Shown here: positions 53,734 through 63,680 of the stretch, piece by piece | Position numbering within the stretch: position 1 is the first letter of the stretch | Layout of the letters: each line of letters begins with the position of its first letter | From: Marinifilum sp. N1E240 | GTDB lineage: Bacteria; Bacteroidota; Bacteroidia; Bacteroidales; Marinifilaceae | NCBI RefSeq assembly: GCF_009295825.1 | Contig: NZ_WHKF01000005.1 | Location: 207,451 to 271,450 of the forward strand | DNA length: 64,000 bases | Direction of reading: 5' to 3' | Made by a program: the position numbers and the translations under genes | The notes under the pieces: model-generated | Databases searched by the model: none | The model's input: the letters and a program-made list of their open reading frames with translations, nothing else | Told to the model about the DNA's origin: nothing

Positions 53734-54369
53734 GTAAAATGGTGTATTATATACTCTTAGTATTTGTTTGATTTCACAGTTTTTAAATCAGAAACATCTT
53801 AAAGACTTTGATATGATGATCTTATAAATTGTGTAAAAGTTTATTTAATATTAGTAAAATAATTCCAATTTAGTTAAATCAAAACGAAATTATTGTTTTG
53901 TGTTTTATAAGTGGGAACTGATTTTTTTTGAAATATGAACTAGATTTTGATTTCGGTATGGATAAAAGAGGGAGATTGATTAATCGCTGCCAGATATAAT
54001 GTAGAGCGCAATTGAAGTTTTAATTTTTGATAGTTTTATTGTTTGTAAAAATGTTTTATCATCAAAATAAGGTGGTTTAAAAAACTCTTTTATGCAAACG
54101 TATCCTTTCAAAATTCTTTACGTTTGATCTAATACGGACTTGGGAGTATTTTATTGAGGCTATATCAGTAAGATATCTAAATACTTTGTTATATTTGCAG
54201 GGAATTTTATAAGGGTGAACAATAGCACGTTCAAATTGTTTCTAGACTCCTACATTAATGGGAGCTAATCGAATAAATTTAATCCCTTGAATTTTAAATG
54301 TTGGATTCTTTTGAAAGGGTTCTTTATTCTACAAAATAAGCGAGCCTTTCTACTTGATACTTAAACGAC
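53734..54369. other. 636-bp gene-free region between paralog 6 and sufB
   Basis: This is AT-rich DNA between divergent genes. TATATTTG at 54190-54197 is a plausible -7 box for the suf operon, without a clear -33 partner, giving a leader of about 165 bases. I found no small leader-peptide gene, tRNA or repeat in it on either strand. Confidence 0.5.
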
Positions 54370-55821
54370 ATGGCGAAAGAAGAACAAGATAAAATATTAA
54401 GTGAGGTTACCGAAAGCGAATACAAATATGGCTTTGTAACCGACATTGAGAACGATGACATTGGGAAAGGTCTGAATGAAGATGTAATTCGCATGATCTC
54501 GGCTAAAAAGAAAGAGCCTAAATTCATGCTTGATTTCAGATTGAAAGCTTATCGTCATTGGAAGACTATGAAAATGCCTGAATGGGCATATCTGAAGATA
54601 CCTGAAATTAATTATCAGGATATCATATACTACTCAACTCCAAAGCAGAAAGCAAAATTGGAGAGTATGGATGATGTTGATCCGGAAATTCGTGCAACTT
54701 TCGACAAGTTGGGAATTCCTTTGGATGAGCAAAAGATTCTATCCAATGTAGCAGTTGATGTTGTAATGGACTCTTCGTCTGTTAAAACTACATTTAAAGA
54801 AGCTTTAGCTGAAAAAGGAATTATTTTCTGTTCGTTTAGCGAGGCAGTTCAAGATCATCCAGATTTGATTCAGGAGTATATGGGAACTGTTGTACCTATT
54901 CAGGATAACTTTTTTGCGGCTTTAAATTCTGCAGTGTTCTCGGACGGTTCGTTTGTTTACATTCCAAAAGGCGTTCGTTGCCCAATGGAATTGTCAACTT
55001 ACTTCCGTATTAATGCGGAAAACACAGGTCAGTTCGAGAGAACATTGATTGTATGTGAAGATGAATCTTACGTAAGTTACCTTGAAGGTTGTACTGCACC
55101 AATGCGTGACGAGAATCAGTTACACGCTGCTATCGTTGAAATTATTGTAAAAGATAATGCAGAGGTGAAATATTCAACTGTTCAGAATTGGTATCCTGGA
55201 GATAAAAATGGTGTAGGTGGTATTTACAACTTTGTAACCAAGCGTGGTATTTGCGAAGGTGAAAATGCCAAATTGATGTGGGCTCAGGTAGAGACCGGAT
55301 CGGCAGTAACCTGGAAATACCCTTCAACCATATTAAAAGGTGATGGTTCTTCAAGTGAGTTTTACTCGGTTGCAGTAACCAACAATCATCAGCAAGCCGA
55401 TACCGGAACCAAAATGATACATATTGGTAACAATACCAAGAGTACCATTATCTCGAAAGGGATTTCGGCAGGTAAGAGTAATAACTCGTACCGTGGATTG
55501 GTGAAAGTGGCTAAGAATTGTGAGGGAGCTCGTAACTTTTCGCAGTGTGACTCTTTATTATTAGGTGATAAGTGTGGAGCACATACTTTCCCTTATTTAG
55601 AGATTGGAAATCCAACTGCCAAAGTAGAGCACGAAGCAACGACCTCTAAAATTGGTGAGGATCAGATTTTCTATTGCAACCAGCGTGGAATTAACACCGA
55701 GGATGCAATTGGATTGATCGTGAATGGTTATGCCAAGGAAGTGATTAATAAAATGCCTATGGAATTCGCTGTTGAAGCTCAAAAATTGCTTCAAATCAGT
55801 TTGGAAGGATCTGTAGGATAA
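54370..55821 (+). CDS. sufB: Fe-S cluster assembly scaffold protein SufB
   Basis: A 483-residue SufB, the scaffold on which SufBCD builds iron-sulfur clusters. It has the N-terminal helical segment to about residue 125, then the beta-helix. Blocks include [40 protein letters not shown], the [13 protein letters not shown] region, and the C-terminal [22 protein letters not shown] (split). The cysteine in LEGCTAP corresponds to the sulfur-accepting region. It heads sufB-C-D-S-E-T; 161 bases without features other than AT-rich sequence separate it from sufC. Confidence 0.97.
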   Translation: MAKEEQDKILSEVTESEYKYGFVTDIENDDIGKGLNEDVIRMISAKKKEPKFMLDFRLKAYRHWKTMKMPEWAYLKIPEINYQDIIYYSTPKQKAKLESMDDVDPEIRATFDKLGIPLDEQKILSNVAVDVVMDSSSVKTTFKEALAEKGIIFCSFSEAVQDHPDLIQEYMGTVVPIQDNFFAALNSAVFSDGSFVYIPKGVRCPMELSTYFRINAENTGQFERTLIVCEDESYVSYLEGCTAPMRDENQLHAAIVEIIVKDNAEVKYSTVQNWYPGDKNGVGGIYNFVTKRGICEGENAKLMWAQVETGSAVTWKYPSTILKGDGSSSEFYSVAVTNNHQQADTGTKMIHIGNNTKSTIISKGISAGKSNNSYRGLVKVAKNCEGARNFSQCDSLLLGDKCGAHTFPYLEIGNPTAKVEHEATTSKIGEDQIFYCNQRGINTEDAIGLIVNGYAKEVINKMPMEFAVEAQKLLQISLEGSVG

Positions 55822-55982
55822 TTAGATATTAGCTGTTAGCTTTTAACCTTTTGTTTTGGTGATTTAGTTGATAGCATTTTAAGTAAATAGATTGTTGGGT
55901 GTAATAGCATTACAGATCTATAAAATAATTACAATGTGAATAGCCAGGAGCTTACAGCTAGTGGCAAAAAGCTAAATATACA

Positions 55983-56735
55983 ATGTTAAGCATTAAAAAT
56001 TTACACGTTTCCATTGACGGAAAAGATATCTTAAAGGGAATTAACCTGGAGATTAAACCAGGAGAAGTTCACGCTATCATGGGACCTAATGGTGCCGGAA
56101 AAAGTACACTTGCTGCAGTTTTAGCAGGTAGAGATTTGTATGATGTAACCGAAGGTGAAGTTACTTTTCAGGGAAAAGATCTGTTGGATATGGAACCTGA
56201 AGATCGCGCTAAAGAAGGTGTGTTCTTAGGATTTCAGTATCCTATCGAGATTCCTGGAGTTTCTACGGTTAACTTCATGAAAACTGCTGTGAACGAGCAT
56301 CGTAAATATAAAGGATTAGAGCCATTTACAGCTTCTGATTTCTTGAAATTGATGCGTGAGAAAAAAGCATTGGTTGAAATCGACTCAAAATTGACAAACC
56401 GATCGGTAAACGAAGGTTTTTCAGGTGGAGAGAAAAAGAAAAATGAGATTTTCCAAATGGCAATGTTAGAGCCAAAATTAGCCGTGTTGGATGAAACTGA
56501 TTCAGGTTTGGATATCGATGCTTTGCGTATTGTAGCAAACGGAGTGAACAAATTGAAAACTCGCGATAATGCTACTATCGTAATTACTCACTATCAGCGT
56601 TTATTAGATTATATTGTTCCTGATGTTGTTCATGTATTGTACAACGGACGTATTGTAAAAACTGCAGGAAAAGAGTTGGCTCTTGAACTGGAAGAAAAAG
56701 GATACGATTGGATTAAAGAAGAGACTGGAAAATAG
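55983..56735 (+). CDS. sufC: Fe-S cluster assembly ATPase SufC
   Basis: A 250-residue ABC-type ATPase of the SufBC2D complex. Walker A is GPNGAGKSTLA (about residues 34-44). The signature is FSGGEKKKNEIFQMAMLEPK. Walker B is LAVLDETDSGLDIDAL, with the SufC-specific ETDSGLD, and the H-loop is in VITHYQRLLDY. It drives the conformational change that exposes the cluster site on SufB/SufD. Next gene sufD follows after 71 bases. Confidence 0.97.
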   Translation: MLSIKNLHVSIDGKDILKGINLEIKPGEVHAIMGPNGAGKSTLAAVLAGRDLYDVTEGEVTFQGKDLLDMEPEDRAKEGVFLGFQYPIEIPGVSTVNFMKTAVNEHRKYKGLEPFTASDFLKLMREKKALVEIDSKLTNRSVNEGFSGGEKKKNEIFQMAMLEPKLAVLDETDSGLDIDALRIVANGVNKLKTRDNATIVITHYQRLLDYIVPDVVHVLYNGRIVKTAGKELALELEEKGYDWIKEETGK

Positions 56736-56806
56736 TTGATAGTATAGAGATTGGAGAGGGAGATTTAATCTCATTACTCACATCTCAAATCTAATATCTA
56801 AAAAAC

Positions 56807-58168
56807 ATGGCCGATATTAATACAATAAATAAGGATTTCGCTGACTTGTTCAATCAAGGAAATGAATTGTTGTTGGAAGGTTCGTCAGATGTAATGAACG
56901 AAACTCGCAAAAATGCATTTCAGGATTTTGCAAAACTAGGCGTACCTACTCGTGCCAACGAGAATTACAAGTACACCAACTTGATTCCAGCTTTCGATCA
57001 TCCATACAATGTAAATCTTAAATATCAGAAAGTTGATGTTGATTTAAATGAGATTTTTCAGTGTGATGTGCCTGAGTTGGATACCAATATGGTATTGTTG
57101 ACAAATGGTTGGTACTACGGAAACAATAAAGAGTTGACTGAATTGCCTAACGGGGTAATCGTTTGTGGCGTTCAGGAAGCAGCAGAAAAATATCCTGAAA
57201 TTTTTAATGCACACTATGGCAAATATGCCAAAACCGATGATGATGGTATTGTTGCATTAAATACTTCATTGGCAAAAGATGGATTTTTCATATATGTGCC
57301 AAAAGGAACTGTAATTGAGAAGCCAATTCAGGTTGTGAACCTTTTGCGTTCTGATCGTGATTTAATGGCAACCCAAAGAAATTTAATTATAGTTGAGGAA
57401 AATGCTCAGGCAAAAATTATTGTTTGCGATCATACCTTAACTCACCATAAATATCTCTCGAATTCGGTTACTGAAGTAAATGTTGCAAGAAATGCAGTGT
57501 TCGATTTGTACACTTTGCAAAATCAGCATTTGAATTCGGTAATTTTGAATTCTACATTTATCCGTCAGGAAGCACATTCAAATGTTCTTACAAATACAAT
57601 TTCATTGTATGGTGGAACAATTCGTAACAATCATCATGTGATTATGGATGAGGAACATTGCGAGAACAATACGTTCGGAATGTACTTGATGGATAGAGAA
57701 CAGCATGTAGATAATTTCACATCGATTGATCACGCCAAACCAAATTGCTTGAGTAATGAGCATTTTAAAGGTGTGATGGATGATAAAGCTTCAGCGGCAT
57801 TTGCCGGTCGTATTTTTGTACGTCGCGATGCTCAGCAAACTCAAGCTTATCAGTCTAACAACAACCTGTTACTTTCAAACGATGCAGTTATCAACACAAA
57901 ACCTCAGTTGGTTATTGATGCTGATGACGTGAAGTGTAGTCACGGTGCAACTGTTGGACAAATGGATGAGGATGCATTGTTCTATTTGCGTGCAAGAGGA
58001 ATTGATGAAAAAGAAGCTCGCCAGATGTTGATGTTTGCTTTTGCTCACGAAATTATCGAGAAAATCAGAGTTGAGCCTTTAAAAGAAAGAATCGACGAAT
58101 TAGTTGATATGAGATTGCGTGGAGAAATTTCGAAATGCAACACTTGTGCAATTGCTTGCAATCATTAA
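56807..58168 (+). CDS. sufD: Fe-S cluster assembly protein SufD
   Basis: A 453-residue SufD. The N-terminal part is helical (residues 1-100), then the SufB/D beta-helix with DGFFIYVPKGTVIEKPIQVV, VDNFTSIDHAKPNCLSNEHF and the conserved histidine region, and the C-terminal ALFYLRARGIDEKEARQMLM. It ends KCNTCAIACNH. It pairs with SufB to form the cluster site. A 29-bp palindromic repeat lies between it and sufS. Confidence 0.95.
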   Translation: MADINTINKDFADLFNQGNELLLEGSSDVMNETRKNAFQDFAKLGVPTRANENYKYTNLIPAFDHPYNVNLKYQKVDVDLNEIFQCDVPELDTNMVLLTNGWYYGNNKELTELPNGVIVCGVQEAAEKYPEIFNAHYGKYAKTDDDGIVALNTSLAKDGFFIYVPKGTVIEKPIQVVNLLRSDRDLMATQRNLIIVEENAQAKIIVCDHTLTHHKYLSNSVTEVNVARNAVFDLYTLQNQHLNSVILNSTFIRQEAHSNVLTNTISLYGGTIRNNHHVIMDEEHCENNTFGMYLMDREQHVDNFTSIDHAKPNCLSNEHFKGVMDDKASAAFAGRIFVRRDAQQTQAYQSNNNLLLSNDAVINTKPQLVIDADDVKCSHGATVGQMDEDALFYLRARGIDEKEARQMLMFAFAHEIIEKIRVEPLKERIDELVDMRLRGEISKCNTCAIACNH

Positions 58169-58185
58169 AAACAGAAAATGATATC

Positions 58186-58214
58186 GTAAAGGCGTAGCAT
58201 TGCTGCGTCTCTAC
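58186..58214. repeat. 29-bp palindromic repeat, copy 1
   Basis: GTAAAGGCGTAGCA followed by TTGCTGCGTCTCTAC forms a hairpin. The same repeat, with paired changes in both arms, is at 60286-60314. Both are intergenic around the suf operon. Confidence 0.8.
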
Positions 58215-58230
58215 CATATAATAATATACA

Positions 58231-59454
58231 ATGACGCTGGACATAAATAAAATACGTAAAGATTTTCCAATTCTTGGAGAGAAGGTACATGGTAAGCCAT
58301 TGGTTTACTTCGATAATGCTGCAACGACTCAAAAGCCTCGCCAGGTAATTGATGAAATGGTGAAGTATTATTACAAGTACAACTCGAATATTCATCGTGG
58401 GGTTCATTATTTAAGTAATAAATCAACAGATGGAAACGAGAATGCCAGAAAAATTGTTCAGCAATTTATTAATGCAGAACACTTGCATGAGATCATCTTT
58501 ACTGGCGGAACAACCGAATCGGTAAATCTTGTTGCAAATTCTTTTGCTGATAGATATATTGGTGAAGGCGATGAGGTAATTGTTTCGGAATTGGAGCATC
58601 ACTCTAATATTGTTCCCTGGCAATTGGTTTGTGAAAGAAAAAAAGCAAATCTAAAAGTTATTCCTTTTAATGATAAAGGAGAATTGCTTGTTGAAAAGTT
58701 AGATGAGTTAATTACTGATCGAACTAAAATTGTTGCTGTCAATCACATTTCCAATTCATTGGGTACCGTTAATCCAATACGCCAAATTATTGATATCGCA
58801 CATGCTAAAAATGTGTATGTATTAATTGATGCAGCTCAATCTGTTCAACACAAGAAAATTGATGTTCAGGATTTGGATGCAGATTTCCTTGTATTTTCGG
58901 GACACAAACTTTACGGACCAACAGGAATTGGCGTATTGTATGGTAAAGAGGAGTTGTTGAATGAGATGCCTCCTTGGCAAGGTGGTGGTGAAATGATCAA
59001 GGAAGTGAAATTTGAAGGAACCACTTTTAATGAATTGCCATTTAAGTTTGAAGCCGGAACTCCTAATTATATAGATGCAATTGGTCTGGGTGCTGCAATC
59101 GAGTATGTTGAAAATATTGGCTTGGAAGCTATTGATGCTCACGAACAAGAATTGTTGAAATACGCAACAAAGAAATTGTTGAGTGTGGATGGTTTGAGAA
59201 TTTATGGAACAGCAGACAATAAAACATCGGTGATTTCATTCCTGGTTGAAGGAATTCACTTTTATGACATGGGGATGTTGTTGGACCAGATGGGAATTGC
59301 AGTTAGAACCGGATCTCATTGTACCGAACCGATAATGCAACATTTTGGAATTGACGGAACAGTTCGAGCTTCGTTTTCATTCTACAACACAAAGGAGGAA
59401 ATCGATGCCTTGTATAATGGAATCTTGAAAGTTTGTAAAATGTTTGTACATTGA
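58231..59454 (+). CDS. sufS: Cysteine desulfurase SufS
   Basis: A 407-residue PLP enzyme that takes sulfur from cysteine and passes it to SufE. The PLP lysine is K226 (VFSGHKLYGPTGIGVLYG) and the active cysteine is C364 (RTGSHCTEPIMQHFG); both fall at the same numbers as in E. coli SufS. The N-terminal FDNAATTQKPRQVID and HIHR-type HRGVHYLS motifs are present. It is followed 35 bases later by its partner sufE. Confidence 0.97.
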   Translation: MTLDINKIRKDFPILGEKVHGKPLVYFDNAATTQKPRQVIDEMVKYYYKYNSNIHRGVHYLSNKSTDGNENARKIVQQFINAEHLHEIIFTGGTTESVNLVANSFADRYIGEGDEVIVSELEHHSNIVPWQLVCERKKANLKVIPFNDKGELLVEKLDELITDRTKIVAVNHISNSLGTVNPIRQIIDIAHAKNVYVLIDAAQSVQHKKIDVQDLDADFLVFSGHKLYGPTGIGVLYGKEELLNEMPPWQGGGEMIKEVKFEGTTFNELPFKFEAGTPNYIDAIGLGAAIEYVENIGLEAIDAHEQELLKYATKKLLSVDGLRIYGTADNKTSVISFLVEGIHFYDMGMLLDQMGIAVRTGSHCTEPIMQHFGIDGTVRASFSFYNTKEEIDALYNGILKVCKMFVH

Positions 59455-59489
59455 ACCGATTTTTAAGAATACAATAAGGATAGAGAAAC

Positions 59490-59912
59490 ATGACTATAAA
59501 CGAGATTCAGGAAGAAATTGTTGAAGAATTTGCAGGATTCGAAGATTGGATGGATAAATATGCATATCTAATCGAATTGGGAACTGATCTTTCCGGCTTG
59601 GATGAAAAATATCAAACCGATAACAACTTAATTAAAGGTTGTCAGTCGAAAGTGTGGTTTAATGCAAGTTTAGAAAATGGAATTGTGAAGTTGGAAGCTG
59701 ATAGCGATGCAATAATTGTAAAAGGTATCGCAGCTTTATTGATTCGTGTTTTCAATAATCAATCCCCTGAAGATATTATGAATGCTGATCTTAATTTTAT
59801 TGATGAAATTGGGTTGAAGCAACACTTATCTCCAACCAGATCTAATGGTTTGGTTTCTATGGTAAAACAAATTAAGATGTACGGAATTGCGTTTAACCAC
59901 GTAAATAAATAA
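59490..59912 (+). CDS. sufE: Cysteine desulfuration protein SufE
   Basis: A 140-residue SufE that accepts persulfide from SufS and hands it to SufB. The active cysteine is in NLIKGCQSKVWF near residue 53. The C-terminal block GLKQHLSPTRSNGLVSMVKQ (split family motif LSPSRxNGL) is intact. Only 4 bases separate it from the SufT-like gene downstream. Confidence 0.95.
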   Translation: MTINEIQEEIVEEFAGFEDWMDKYAYLIELGTDLSGLDEKYQTDNNLIKGCQSKVWFNASLENGIVKLEADSDAIIVKGIAALLIRVFNNQSPEDIMNADLNFIDEIGLKQHLSPTRSNGLVSMVKQIKMYGIAFNHVNK

Positions 59913-59916
59913 GAAG

Positions 59917-60228
59917 ATGGGAAAAAAGGAAACAGAATCAATAATCGTTGAGGTATTAAAGACGATTTACGATCCGGAAATTCCAGTGAATATTTACGAT
60001 CTGGGATTGATTTACGAAGTAGATATGTACGAAGAGGATGAGGCAAAAATCCTGATGACTCTTACAGCTCCTAATTGTCCAATGGCTGATCAGATTTTGG
60101 AAGAGGTGAATGAAAAAACAAAAGCATTGCCTATGATCGAAGATGTAACGGTTGTATTAACTTTCGATCCACCTTGGGATAAGGATATGATGACTGAAGA
60201 AGCGAAACTCGAATTGGGTTTTCTTTAA
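59917..60228 (+). CDS. sufT: SufT/DUF59 metal-sulfur cluster biosynthesis protein
   Basis: A 103-residue MIP18/DUF59 protein. DPEIPVNIYDLGLIYEVDMY is the family N-terminal motif, and the conserved cysteine is in LTAPNCPMADQILEEV. DPPWDKDMMTEEAKLELG ends it. Such proteins help deliver Fe-S clusters to apoproteins. It is translationally close to sufE and ends the suf operon before a clear terminator. The symbol follows the usual naming in suf operons. Confidence 0.88.
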   Translation: MGKKETESIIVEVLKTIYDPEIPVNIYDLGLIYEVDMYEEDEAKILMTLTAPNCPMADQILEEVNEKTKALPMIEDVTVVLTFDPPWDKDMMTEEAKLELGFL

Positions 60229-60237
60229 AATATTATC

Positions 60238-60262
60238 AAAAGGGCTGTTTAGCCCTTTTTTT
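60238..60262 (+). terminator. Intrinsic terminator of the suf operon
   Basis: AAAAGGGCT and AGCCCTTTT form the stem around GTTT, followed by T. Confidence 0.9.
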
Positions 60263-60285
60263 GTATCTATGTATATAATATTATT

Positions 60286-60314
60286 GTAAAGACGTAGCAT
60301 TGCTACGTCTCTAT
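60286..60314. repeat. 29-bp palindromic repeat, copy 2
   Basis: GTAAAGACGTAGCA followed by TTGCTACGTCTCTAT. Relative to copy 1 the G at position 7 of the left arm and the matching base of the right arm have both changed, keeping the stem. It lies between the suf terminator and queG. Confidence 0.8.
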
Positions 60315-60332
60315 CAAATGTGAAAATAATCA

Positions 60333-61265
60333 ATGAATCTCACTTTAACAGCAAAATCAAATCTTATAAAATCTAAAGCTATTGAACTTGGATTAGATTT
60401 GTGTGGTATTGTAAAAGCTGAATATCTAGAGAAGGAAAAAGAAAAGTTTCTTTCTTGGTTAGATAAAGATTATCATGGTGAGATGGGATATATGGCGAAT
60501 AATATTGAAAAACGCCTTGATCCTCGATTGTTGGTCGAAAATACTAAATCAATAATTGTTGTTGGTTTAAATTATTTCCCAAAAGAACAACAAAAAGATT
60601 CTGAAGCTCCTGTTATTGCCAAATATGCCTACGGAAAAGATTATCATTTTGTCTTAAAAGAAAAGCTCAATAAACTTCTTGAATATATCAATTCAGAAAT
60701 TGGCGAAGTATCTGGTCGTGCTTTTGTCGATTCGGCTCCTGTGTTGGAGCATGCCTGGGCAAAAAAGGCCGGATTGGGTTGGATTGGCAAAAACTCACTT
60801 CTAATTAATCGAAAAATTGGTTCATTCTTATTTCTAGGTGAACTTTTTGTTGATATCGATCTTGAATATGAAAATCCTGTTGATCAGGATTTTTGCGGAG
60901 GATGCAGCAAATGTATTCGTTCCTGTCCAACAGGAGCAATTACAGAACCTTATGTTGTAAATGGTAGCAAGTGCATATCTTATTATACCATTGAATTAAA
61001 AGGAGATATTCCTGAAGAGGTAAAAGGTAAATTTAAAAAAAGAGTTTTTGGTTGCGATATTTGTCAGGATGTATGTCCTTGGAATCGAATGGCAAAACCG
61101 CATCAAGTTTCCGAGTTTGATCCAAATCCTAATTTGCTTTCTTTTTCAAAAAATGATTGGTTAGAAATGGATGCTCATCAATTTGGTGAGATATTTCGAA
61201 ATTCTGCAGTAAAGCGAACCAAATTTAAAGGAATCAAAAGGAATCTTGATTTTTTAGATTTATAA
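60333..61265 (+). CDS. queG: Epoxyqueuosine reductase QueG
   Basis: A 310-residue cobalamin- and 4Fe-4S-dependent reductase that makes queuosine in tRNA from epoxyqueuosine. The N-terminal half binds cobalamin (GLDLCGIVKAEYLEKEK, HAWAKKAGLGWIGKNSLLI). Two ferredoxin-like cysteine clusters are seen: CGGCSKCIRSCPTGAI and CDICQDVCPWN. The C-terminal HEAT-like extension of some homologs is missing; the protein is the shorter form common in Bacteroidota. Its need for Fe-S clusters fits the suf operon next door, but they have separate transcription. Confidence 0.94.
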   Translation: MNLTLTAKSNLIKSKAIELGLDLCGIVKAEYLEKEKEKFLSWLDKDYHGEMGYMANNIEKRLDPRLLVENTKSIIVVGLNYFPKEQQKDSEAPVIAKYAYGKDYHFVLKEKLNKLLEYINSEIGEVSGRAFVDSAPVLEHAWAKKAGLGWIGKNSLLINRKIGSFLFLGELFVDIDLEYENPVDQDFCGGCSKCIRSCPTGAITEPYVVNGSKCISYYTIELKGDIPEEVKGKFKKRVFGCDICQDVCPWNRMAKPHQVSEFDPNPNLLSFSKNDWLEMDAHQFGEIFRNSAVKRTKFKGIKRNLDFLDL

Positions 61266-61332
61266 ATGTCTCATTTCTTTTTACATTTATAGTTTAGTTG
61301 TTTTTAACAAGCATTATTTAACTATTCTATTA

Positions 61333-62172
61333 ATGATTCACAATATTTCTCACATCAATTCATTTGATAATACAAATTTATTTGTTCAATCATGGAGACC
61401 TCAAAGTGAGGCAAAAGCTGTAATTGTGTTGGTTCATGGTATTGGAGAACACAGTTCCCGGTATTACGATTGGGCTTCTCGATTTACAAATATTGGATAC
61501 GCTGTTATCGCTTTCGATCAAAGAGGACATGGTTTGTCATCAGGAAAACGCGGAGTGATTTCATCTTACGATGGTTTTATGAAAGACATTGATCTGATAT
61601 TGGTGGAGGCAGCAAGTATATTCTCTGATATACCTGCGTTTTTATATGGGCATAGTATGGGAGGAGGTGAAGTCTTGAATCATTTACTTAGAAAAAACTC
61701 AAATTACATTGGAGTAATATCTACTTCACCTTGGATCATAACACAGGCGGCACCACCAAAATTTGTTATTCCATTGGTTAGGGTTTTAAGTAAGTTTCTG
61801 CCAAAGGTATGTATTGAAACCAAGTTTGATACTACAATGTTATCTCATGATAAAGAAGTTGCACGTAGATATAATGAGGATGATTTGGTGCATCACAAGG
61901 TTTCATTTCGATTATTTGAGAGTGCTTATGATGCAGGTTATCACGTTTTAAACTCAAAACAAAAAATAAAAAAGCCCTTGTTGTTGTTGCACGGAGATGA
62001 GGATGAAATTACCAACTATAAGGCGAGCCAATATTTTGCTGCGAAAAATGAAGAAAACTGTACCTTTAAATTGTGGACGGAAGGATATCATGAATTGCAC
62101 AATGAAAATTTTAAAGAGGAAGTTTTTGATTTTATTTGTGATTGGATGATTGATATTTTAAATAAGAAATAA
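61333..62172 (+). CDS. Alpha/beta hydrolase (serine aminopeptidase/monoacylglycerol lipase-like)
   Basis: A 279-residue S33-type alpha/beta hydrolase. VHGIGEHSSRYYDWASRF forms the oxyanion region. The nucleophile is S108 in YGHSMGGGEV. The acid is in LLLHGDEDEITNY and the histidine in EGYHELHNE. The HGxGEHSxRY start and the FDQRGHGLSSGKRG block resemble monoacylglycerol lipases/lysophospholipases. No signal peptide is present, so it is cytoplasmic. It begins 67 bases after queG and ends 10 bases before the GSCFA gene, with which it is probably cotranscribed. Substrate is unknown. Confidence 0.87.
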   Translation: MIHNISHINSFDNTNLFVQSWRPQSEAKAVIVLVHGIGEHSSRYYDWASRFTNIGYAVIAFDQRGHGLSSGKRGVISSYDGFMKDIDLILVEAASIFSDIPAFLYGHSMGGGEVLNHLLRKNSNYIGVISTSPWIITQAAPPKFVIPLVRVLSKFLPKVCIETKFDTTMLSHDKEVARRYNEDDLVHHKVSFRLFESAYDAGYHVLNSKQKIKKPLLLLHGDEDEITNYKASQYFAAKNEENCTFKLWTEGYHELHNENFKEEVFDFICDWMIDILNKK

Positions 62173-62182
62173 TAATTGAAAA

Positions 62183-63172
62183 ATGGATCGATTTAGAACT
62201 GTTGTTGATATACCAAAATCCGAAAACCAAATTAATTATCAATCTAAAATATTGATGTTGGGTTCCTGTTTTGTTGAGAATATTGGAAATATAATGACCC
62301 AAAATAAATTCAATACAACAGTTAATCCATTTGGTGTTATTTACAATCCGATAAGTGTTGCCAATAGTTTGAATATTTTAATTGAGAACAAAACTTTTGA
62401 TGAAAATGATCTCAATTTTGCAAATGGATTGTATTTCAGTTATTATCATCACGGTAGTTTTTCAAATGTTAATGCAGATGAGTGCTTAGAGAATATGAAT
62501 GCTAAAATGCAATCAGCTTCGCTCGATTTAGCTGGTGCAGATATATTATTCATCACTTTTGGTACTTCCTGGGTTTTTGAATTGATAGATTCAGGTAAGG
62601 TTGTTTCGAATTGTCACAAACAATCAGCGGGTGCTTTTAATAGATATCGTTTGGAAGTTGATGAGATCGTGAAATTGTACAAGGAATTGATTTTGTCACT
62701 GTCTCTTTTTAACCCGCAATTAAAAATTGTATTCACACTTAGTCCAATCAGACATTGGAAAGATGGCGCGCATGGTAATCAATTAAGCAAATCTACTTTA
62801 CTTCTGGCTATAGATTACTTGGTACAACTTTTCGATCAGGTTTCTTATTTTCCATCGTACGAGATAGTTATGGATGAGTTGAGAGACTATAGATTCTATC
62901 ATGAAGATATGATTCATATGAATTCAGCTTCAGTAAACTACATTTGGTCTAGATTTGAAGATACTTTTATGCGTAAAGAAACGCTCGATCAGATGAAGAA
63001 AATAAAGAAATTAATTCTTGCAGCTAAGCATAGACCTTTCAATCCCAACTCAGAATCACATCAAAAATTTATTTCTACGACTCTATCTAGTATGGAAGAT
63101 CTTGAGAATCAATTCTTAAATCTATCTTTTGATGTGGAGCGAACTTTAATGAGAAAAAATCTTTTAGAATAG
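62183..63172 (+). CDS. GSCFA domain protein
   Basis: A 329-residue protein of the GSCFA family, named for the motif visible here as MLGSCFVENIG near residue 27. The family is distantly related to SGNH/GDSL hydrolases, with NPFGVIYNPISV, FITFGTSWVFE and FTLSPIRHWKDG as further blocks, and a catalytic-type DxxH near YHEDMIHMNSASVNYI. Its role is not known; it is widespread in Bacteroidota. It ends before a terminator and is the last protein gene before the rRNA operon. Confidence 0.85.
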   Translation: MDRFRTVVDIPKSENQINYQSKILMLGSCFVENIGNIMTQNKFNTTVNPFGVIYNPISVANSLNILIENKTFDENDLNFANGLYFSYYHHGSFSNVNADECLENMNAKMQSASLDLAGADILFITFGTSWVFELIDSGKVVSNCHKQSAGAFNRYRLEVDEIVKLYKELILSLSLFNPQLKIVFTLSPIRHWKDGAHGNQLSKSTLLLAIDYLVQLFDQVSYFPSYEIVMDELRDYRFYHEDMIHMNSASVNYIWSRFEDTFMRKETLDQMKKIKKLILAAKHRPFNPNSESHQKFISTTLSSMEDLENQFLNLSFDVERTLMRKNLLE

Positions 63173-63225
63173 TATGGACTTTTATCCTGAAATTTCGTAA
63201 TTTGTTTTTCCCTTTCCACATGAAA

Positions 63226-63262
63226 AAATAGCTACTGATTTTCAGGCAGCTATTTCTTTTTG
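63226..63262 (+). terminator. Intrinsic terminator after the GSCFA gene
   Basis: AAATAGCT and AGCTATTT pair (extended by a CTG/CAG inside) and are followed by CTTTTTG. Confidence 0.78.
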
Positions 63263-63283
63263 CAAAAATACTTTGCTCTTTGA

Positions 63284-63316
63284 TTAGGAATAGTGGAATT
63301 ACTTGCGTTATCTTTG
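63284..63316 (+). promoter_or_regulatory. rRNA promoter P1
   Basis: TTAGG (63284-63288), 20 bases, then TATCTTTG (63309-63316), followed by CACCCGCTTT. It is the first of four similar promoters before 16S rRNA. Confidence 0.75.
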
Positions 63317-63420
63317 CACCCGCTTTACAACGGTAGAGTGTTAGAATTTTGAGGAAATAAGTTAGCGATAACGGAATTAAAATTCGGCTTTAAATTTTTT
63401 GAAACTTTTTCAAGTTTGCA

Positions 63421-63453
63421 TTAGGAAATGAGGAATTAAATTCTTTATCTTTG
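63421..63453 (+). promoter_or_regulatory. rRNA promoter P2
   Basis: TTAGG (63421-63425), 20 bases, then TATCTTTG (63446-63453), followed by CAGCCGCTTTT. The spacing and downstream bases match P1 and P4. Confidence 0.78.
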
Positions 63454-63545
63454 CAGCCGCTTTTGGAGGGAGAAGATCTTGTGGAGCACTAGTATTTGTA
63501 AGGCTTTGACAAGTATTCGATCTCAAAAAAAAAGTTCAAAAAATT

Positions 63546-63578
63546 TTTGCAATTGTAGATGTATTTTATTTATCTTTG
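63546..63578 (+). promoter_or_regulatory. rRNA promoter P3
   Basis: TTTG (63546-63549), 21 bases, then TATCTTTG (63571-63578), followed by CAGCCGCTCTT. The -33 box is the plain consensus TTTG here instead of TTAGG. Confidence 0.75.
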
Positions 63579-63680
63579 CAGCCGCTCTTCTAGCGAGGGG
63601 AGTTTGAAAAAAGTGAAATTCTGGGGTGATGATTTAGGTTTTGAGTTTAAAAATCTTTTTTAAAATTATTTTGATTTTGA

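Noticed and set aside
53734..54369. A third GG-leader peptide gene near paralog 6, or before paralog 3
   Set aside because: I read the minus strand of the gaps 53734-54369, 52251-52485, 40657-41213 and 39183-39264 and found no short frame with an MKxL...GG/AG-type leader.
23000..63000. CRISPR array or prophage
   Set aside because: No regularly spaced identical repeats with unique spacers and no phage structural genes or integrase were found anywhere in the window.
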